Below, one piece after another: positions 38,769 through 41,393 of a stretch of 41,393 nucleotides of DNA. The stretch covers positions 1 through 41,393 of the forward strand of contig QFNN01000014.1 in NCBI GenBank assembly GCA_003240855.1, read 5' to 3'. The stretch's first letter is position 1. Each line of letters begins with the position of its first letter. The notes beneath the pieces are model-generated. The model saw nothing but the letters and a program-made list of their open reading frames with translations, was not told the DNA's origin and made no database searches. Source of the stretch: Sphingomonas sanxanigenens. GTDB lineage: Bacteria; Pseudomonadota; Alphaproteobacteria; Sphingomonadales; Sphingomonadaceae. A program made the position numbers and the translations under genes.

Positions 38769-40742
38769 ATGTTGAAAAGGGTATTGCTGTGCGGACTCGC
38801 CATGTCCGCACTTGTTGCCGCCGACGCGCCGGATGATCTGGCCGCGAAGTTCGGCGCGATGGAATCGGTGATGGACATCAGCCTGTCTGCCGATGGATCC
38901 AAGGTGGCTTATCTGGCGCCCATGGGCGGCAAGTCGAACGCCCTGTTCGTCGTATCGCTGGCGACCAATGAGCCAAAGATGGTGTTCAAGGCCGACGGCA
39001 ATCCGTTGCGCCTCGATTGGTGCAACTGGGTTACGGCCGATCGACTGGTGTGCAGGGTGTCAGCCGCGCAGAAGGGGGCGGGCAAGGATACAAAGTTCGT
39101 CAATTCCAGCCGCCTCATCGCCGTGAATGGCGACGGCGGCGACGTGAAGGTCCTCAGCCAGCCGTTGGGGCAGAATGCGCTCTATTTTTCCGGTTATGGC
39201 GGCGGCATCATCGATTGGCTGCCGGGCGAGCCGGGATCAGTCCTGATGACGCGCTGGTACGTGCCCGAGGAGAAAATAGGTTCGCTCATTACAAAGAAGG
39301 CCGAAGGGCTGGGCGTCGAGCGGATCGATACGCTGACGCTGAAACGCAGCGTCGTTGAAAATGCCCGGCAGGATGGTGTGGAGTATATCGCGGACCAGCG
39401 GGGCGTCGTTCGCATCATGGGAACGCGTCCCCACGATCTCAACGGTTATGCAAAACCGACGATTACCTATTACTACCGGCCGGCGGGGGGCGGGGCCTGG
39501 AAACCGCTGACCACATATAATACCGAGACGGCGGACGGTTTTAACCCCTATGCTGTCGATAGCGCCAAAAACATCGTCTATGGCTTGAAAAAGCTTGGCG
39601 GGCGAAAGGCGCTATATTCGCTTTCGCTCGATGGCGCGGGTTCGGAAGCATTACTGCTTTCAAACCCGCGCGTGGATATCGATCAACTGGTCATGATCGG
39701 CCGCGATCACCATGTGGTGGGCGCTTCCTATGCGGAAGAACAGCGCACCATCGTCTATTTCGACAAGGATGTTCTGGCCTTGACCGGCGCGCTGTCGCGC
39801 GCATTGCCCGGGCATCCGAATGTTTATGTTCCCGATGTCAGTCTGGACGGCACAAAAATGCTCGTCTGGGCAGGGACGGATATGGATCCCGGAAGCTATT
39901 ATATTTTCGACCGGACGGCGAAGAAACTCAACAAGATCATGCTGTCGCGCCCGGAGCTTGATGGCGTCAAGCTCGCGGAGCAGAAGTCGGTCGAATATCG
40001 GGCGGCCGACGGAACCGCGATCCCGGCCTATCTGACGCTGCCGCCCGGCAGCGCCGGCAAGAATATCCCCGCCATCGTCATGCCGCATGGGGGGCCTTCC
40101 GCGCGCGACGAATGGGGATTCGACTGGTATTCGCAATATTACGCCGTGCGCGGCTATGCCGTCATCCAGCCGCAATATCGCGGATCGCTCGGCTATGGCG
40201 ATTCATGGTTGAACGGCAATGCGTTCCAGTCATGGCAACAGGCGATCGGCGATATCGCCGACGCCGGGAAATGGCTTATCGCGCAGGGCATCGCCGACCC
40301 GTCGAAACTGGCCATCGTGGGCTGGTCCTATGGCGGCTATGCGGCATTGCAGACGGCGGTAACGACGCCGTCGCTTTTCAAAGCTGTGGTGGCCGTCGCC
40401 CCGGTGACGGATGTCACTGAATTGGCGGAGCAATACCGCTATTCGTCTCAGTTCATCTTGGTCCAGAACTTCCTGTACGCCAATGGCAATGCGAGGGCGG
40501 GCTCACCGGCGCAGAATGTCTCGGCGATCACCGCGCCGGTCATGCTCTTCCACGGCGACATGGACCAGAATGTCCATATCGAACATTCGCGTCTCATGGC
40601 GGGGAAGCTCAAGGGGGCGGGCAAAAACTATCTCTATGTCGAATATCCGGGGCTTGCCCACTCACTCGAATCCAACGTCGCCCGCGCCGATATGCTGAGG
40701 CGCAGCGACGCTTTCCTGCGCGAACAGATGGGCGTCAAATAA
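38769..40742 (+). CDS. S9 family serine peptidase (prolyl oligopeptidase / DPP type), exported
   Basis: A 657-residue peptidase with a short signal peptide (MLKRVLLCGLAMSALVAADA), an N-terminal beta-propeller region (about 25-400) and a C-terminal alpha/beta-hydrolase. The domain opens VEYRAADGTAIPAYLTLPPG, followed by VMPHGGPSARDEWGFDWYSQ and QPQYRGSLGYG. The triad is Ser in VGWSYGGYAAL near residue 522, Asp in FHGDMDQNVH near 599 and His in PGLAHSLES near 631. It is of the acylaminoacyl-peptidase/DPP-like type common in sphingomonads and should degrade peptides in the periplasm. Codon use is somewhat more AT-tolerant than in its neighbours. Confidence 0.93.
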   Translation: MLKRVLLCGLAMSALVAADAPDDLAAKFGAMESVMDISLSADGSKVAYLAPMGGKSNALFVVSLATNEPKMVFKADGNPLRLDWCNWVTADRLVCRVSAAQKGAGKDTKFVNSSRLIAVNGDGGDVKVLSQPLGQNALYFSGYGGGIIDWLPGEPGSVLMTRWYVPEEKIGSLITKKAEGLGVERIDTLTLKRSVVENARQDGVEYIADQRGVVRIMGTRPHDLNGYAKPTITYYYRPAGGGAWKPLTTYNTETADGFNPYAVDSAKNIVYGLKKLGGRKALYSLSLDGAGSEALLLSNPRVDIDQLVMIGRDHHVVGASYAEEQRTIVYFDKDVLALTGALSRALPGHPNVYVPDVSLDGTKMLVWAGTDMDPGSYYIFDRTAKKLNKIMLSRPELDGVKLAEQKSVEYRAADGTAIPAYLTLPPGSAGKNIPAIVMPHGGPSARDEWGFDWYSQYYAVRGYAVIQPQYRGSLGYGDSWLNGNAFQSWQQAIGDIADAGKWLIAQGIADPSKLAIVGWSYGGYAALQTAVTTPSLFKAVVAVAPVTDVTELAEQYRYSSQFILVQNFLYANGNARAGSPAQNVSAITAPVMLFHGDMDQNVHIEHSRLMAGKLKGAGKNYLYVEYPGLAHSLESNVARADMLRRSDAFLREQMGVK

Positions 40743-40745
40743 ACG

Positions 40746-40775
40746 AAAAAGGGCGGCCATCGCTGGCCGCCCTTC
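40746..40775. terminator. Terminator between the S9 peptidase and rpsD
   Basis: GGGCGGCCA (40751-40759), loop TCGC, then TGGCCGCCC (40764-40772) form a perfect 9-bp stem. On the minus strand it is followed by five T (complement of 40746-40750), making a canonical terminator for rpsD. On the plus strand the tail is TTCCATGTTT, weaker but possibly also functional for the peptidase gene. Confidence 0.85.
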
Positions 40776-40798
40776 CATGTTTCGCAGGTCCCGCCGGA

Positions 40799-41393
40799 TC
40801 AGCGCGAGTAGAACTCGACGACCAGATTCGGTTCCATCTTCACCGGGTAAGGCACTTCATCCAGCGTCGGCACGCGGGTGAAGGTGATCTTGGCGGCGCC
40901 ATCGGGGGCGACATAGTCGGGGATGTCGCGCTCGGCGAGGCTCTGCGCCTCGAGCACCAGCGCCATTTCCTGCGCCTTCTTGCCCAGCGTCACTTCGTCG
41001 CCCGGCTTCACCAGACGCGACGCGATGTTGCACTTCACACCGTTGACGTAGATGTGGCCGTGGCTGACCAACTGGCGCGCGGCGAAGATCGTCGGCGCGA
41101 ACTTGGCGCGATAGACGATCGCGTCGAGGCGGCGCTCGAGCAGGCCGATCAGGTTCTGCGAGGTGTCGCCCTTCATGCGGCTCGCCTCGACATAGGCCTT
41201 CTTGAACTGCTTCTCGGTCACGTCGCCATAATAGCCCTTCAGCTTCTGCTTGGCGCGGAGCTGCAGACCGAAGTCCGAAACCTTGCCCTTGCGACGCTGG
41301 CCGTGCTGGCCGGGGCCATATTCACGCTTGTTCACCGGGGACTTCGGGCGGCCCCAGATGTTCTCGCCCATGCGGCGATCGAGCTTGTACTTG
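40799..41393 (-). CDS. rpsD: 30S ribosomal protein S4, 5' end cut by the window
   Basis: The frame is open to the window edge and the translation reads KYKLDRRMGENIWGRPKSPV, so the true start lies a few codons outside. The remaining ~197 residues contain the S4-specific REYGPGQHGQRRKGK, LERRLDAIVYRAKFA and the S4 RNA-binding domain (ARQLVSHGHIYVNGVKCNIA), and end VVEFYSR. S4 is a primary 16S rRNA-binding protein that nucleates 30S assembly. An internal ATG (41371) is not the start. It appears monocistronic at its 3' end, with a terminator behind. Confidence 0.97.
   Translation of the reverse strand, partial: KYKLDRRMGENIWGRPKSPVNKREYGPGQHGQRRKGKVSDFGLQLRAKQKLKGYYGDVTEKQFKKAYVEASRMKGDTSQNLIGLLERRLDAIVYRAKFAPTIFAARQLVSHGHIYVNGVKCNIASRLVKPGDEVTLGKKAQEMALVLEAQSLAERDIPDYVAPDGAAKITFTRVPTLDEVPYPVKMEPNLVVEFYSR

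Noticed and set aside
1..41393. CRISPR arrays, insertion sequences, prophage or defence islands
   Set aside because: No regularly spaced repeats, transposases, integrases, capsid genes or nuclease-toxin pairs were seen on either strand.

Overview
The window looks like chromosomal core DNA from a high-GC alphaproteobacterium, most likely a member of the Sphingomonadales. The reasons are the strong GC bias at third codon positions, a TrcR (DUF1013) and a CpdR-like cell-cycle regulator, a DUF1289 gene, a MarR-GNAT fusion, and many exported peptidases and glycosidases. This is inference from protein families; there is no rRNA in the window. No phage, insertion sequence, CRISPR array or integrase is visible. 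About 45 protein genes, two tRNAs, one well-supported unannotated small RNA and several terminators cover almost all of it.

Layout. 1-5.7 kb: the end of an ornithine cyclodeaminase-family gene, an exported GH92 mannosidase, a spacer with a palindromic repeat, an exported M20 peptidase and a cupin/JmjC-like protein. 5.7-7.2 kb (minus): a tight three-gene operon of a PliG-like protein, a small membrane protein and an LprI-like protein, which looks like a lysozyme-inhibitor cassette. 7.3-9.7 kb: an exported D-aminoacylase-like amidohydrolase with an altered metal site and a divergent GST. 9.7-11.7 kb: a metallophosphoesterase/glycosyltransferase pair resembling PlcP-Agt, with PhoB-like half-sites upstream, suggesting phosphate-starvation lipid remodelling. 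12-18.8 kb: trcR, an MBL hydrolase, an acyl-CoA ligase, xseB, ispA, coaD and an exported cyclophilin. 18.8-22.4 kb: queA and tgt (queuosine tRNA modification), separated by an EF-hand protein and a MarR-GNAT regulator. The Tgt lacks the usual zinc-binding cysteines.

22.5-25.2 kb (minus): a secreted unknown protein, an RhlE-type helicase, DUF1289 and a thioredoxin-like protein. 25.2-29.3 kb: an FAD-linked 2-hydroxyacid dehydrogenase, SapC, a ~110-nt small RNA with its own promoter and terminator, N-formylglutamate amidohydrolase, CpdR and tRNA-Val(GAC). 29.3-35.3 kb: an exported MetX-like hydrolase, a DUF885 peptidase, a MaoC hydratase with an AMACR-type CoA-transferase/racemase, an FMN reductase coupled to a CysQ-like phosphatase, and tRNA-Lys(TTT) inside a perfect 14-bp inverted repeat. 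35.3-41.4 kb: folK, a family-5 uracil-DNA glycosylase, the agmatine-to-putrescine operon aguA-aguB followed by a small ABM-domain protein, an exported S9 peptidase whose start follows a G10 tract, and most of rpsD.

The items most worth following up are the Zn-ligand-less Tgt, the small RNA, the PlcP-Agt/Pho-box unit, the lysozyme-inhibitor-like operon and the tRNA-Lys palindrome.
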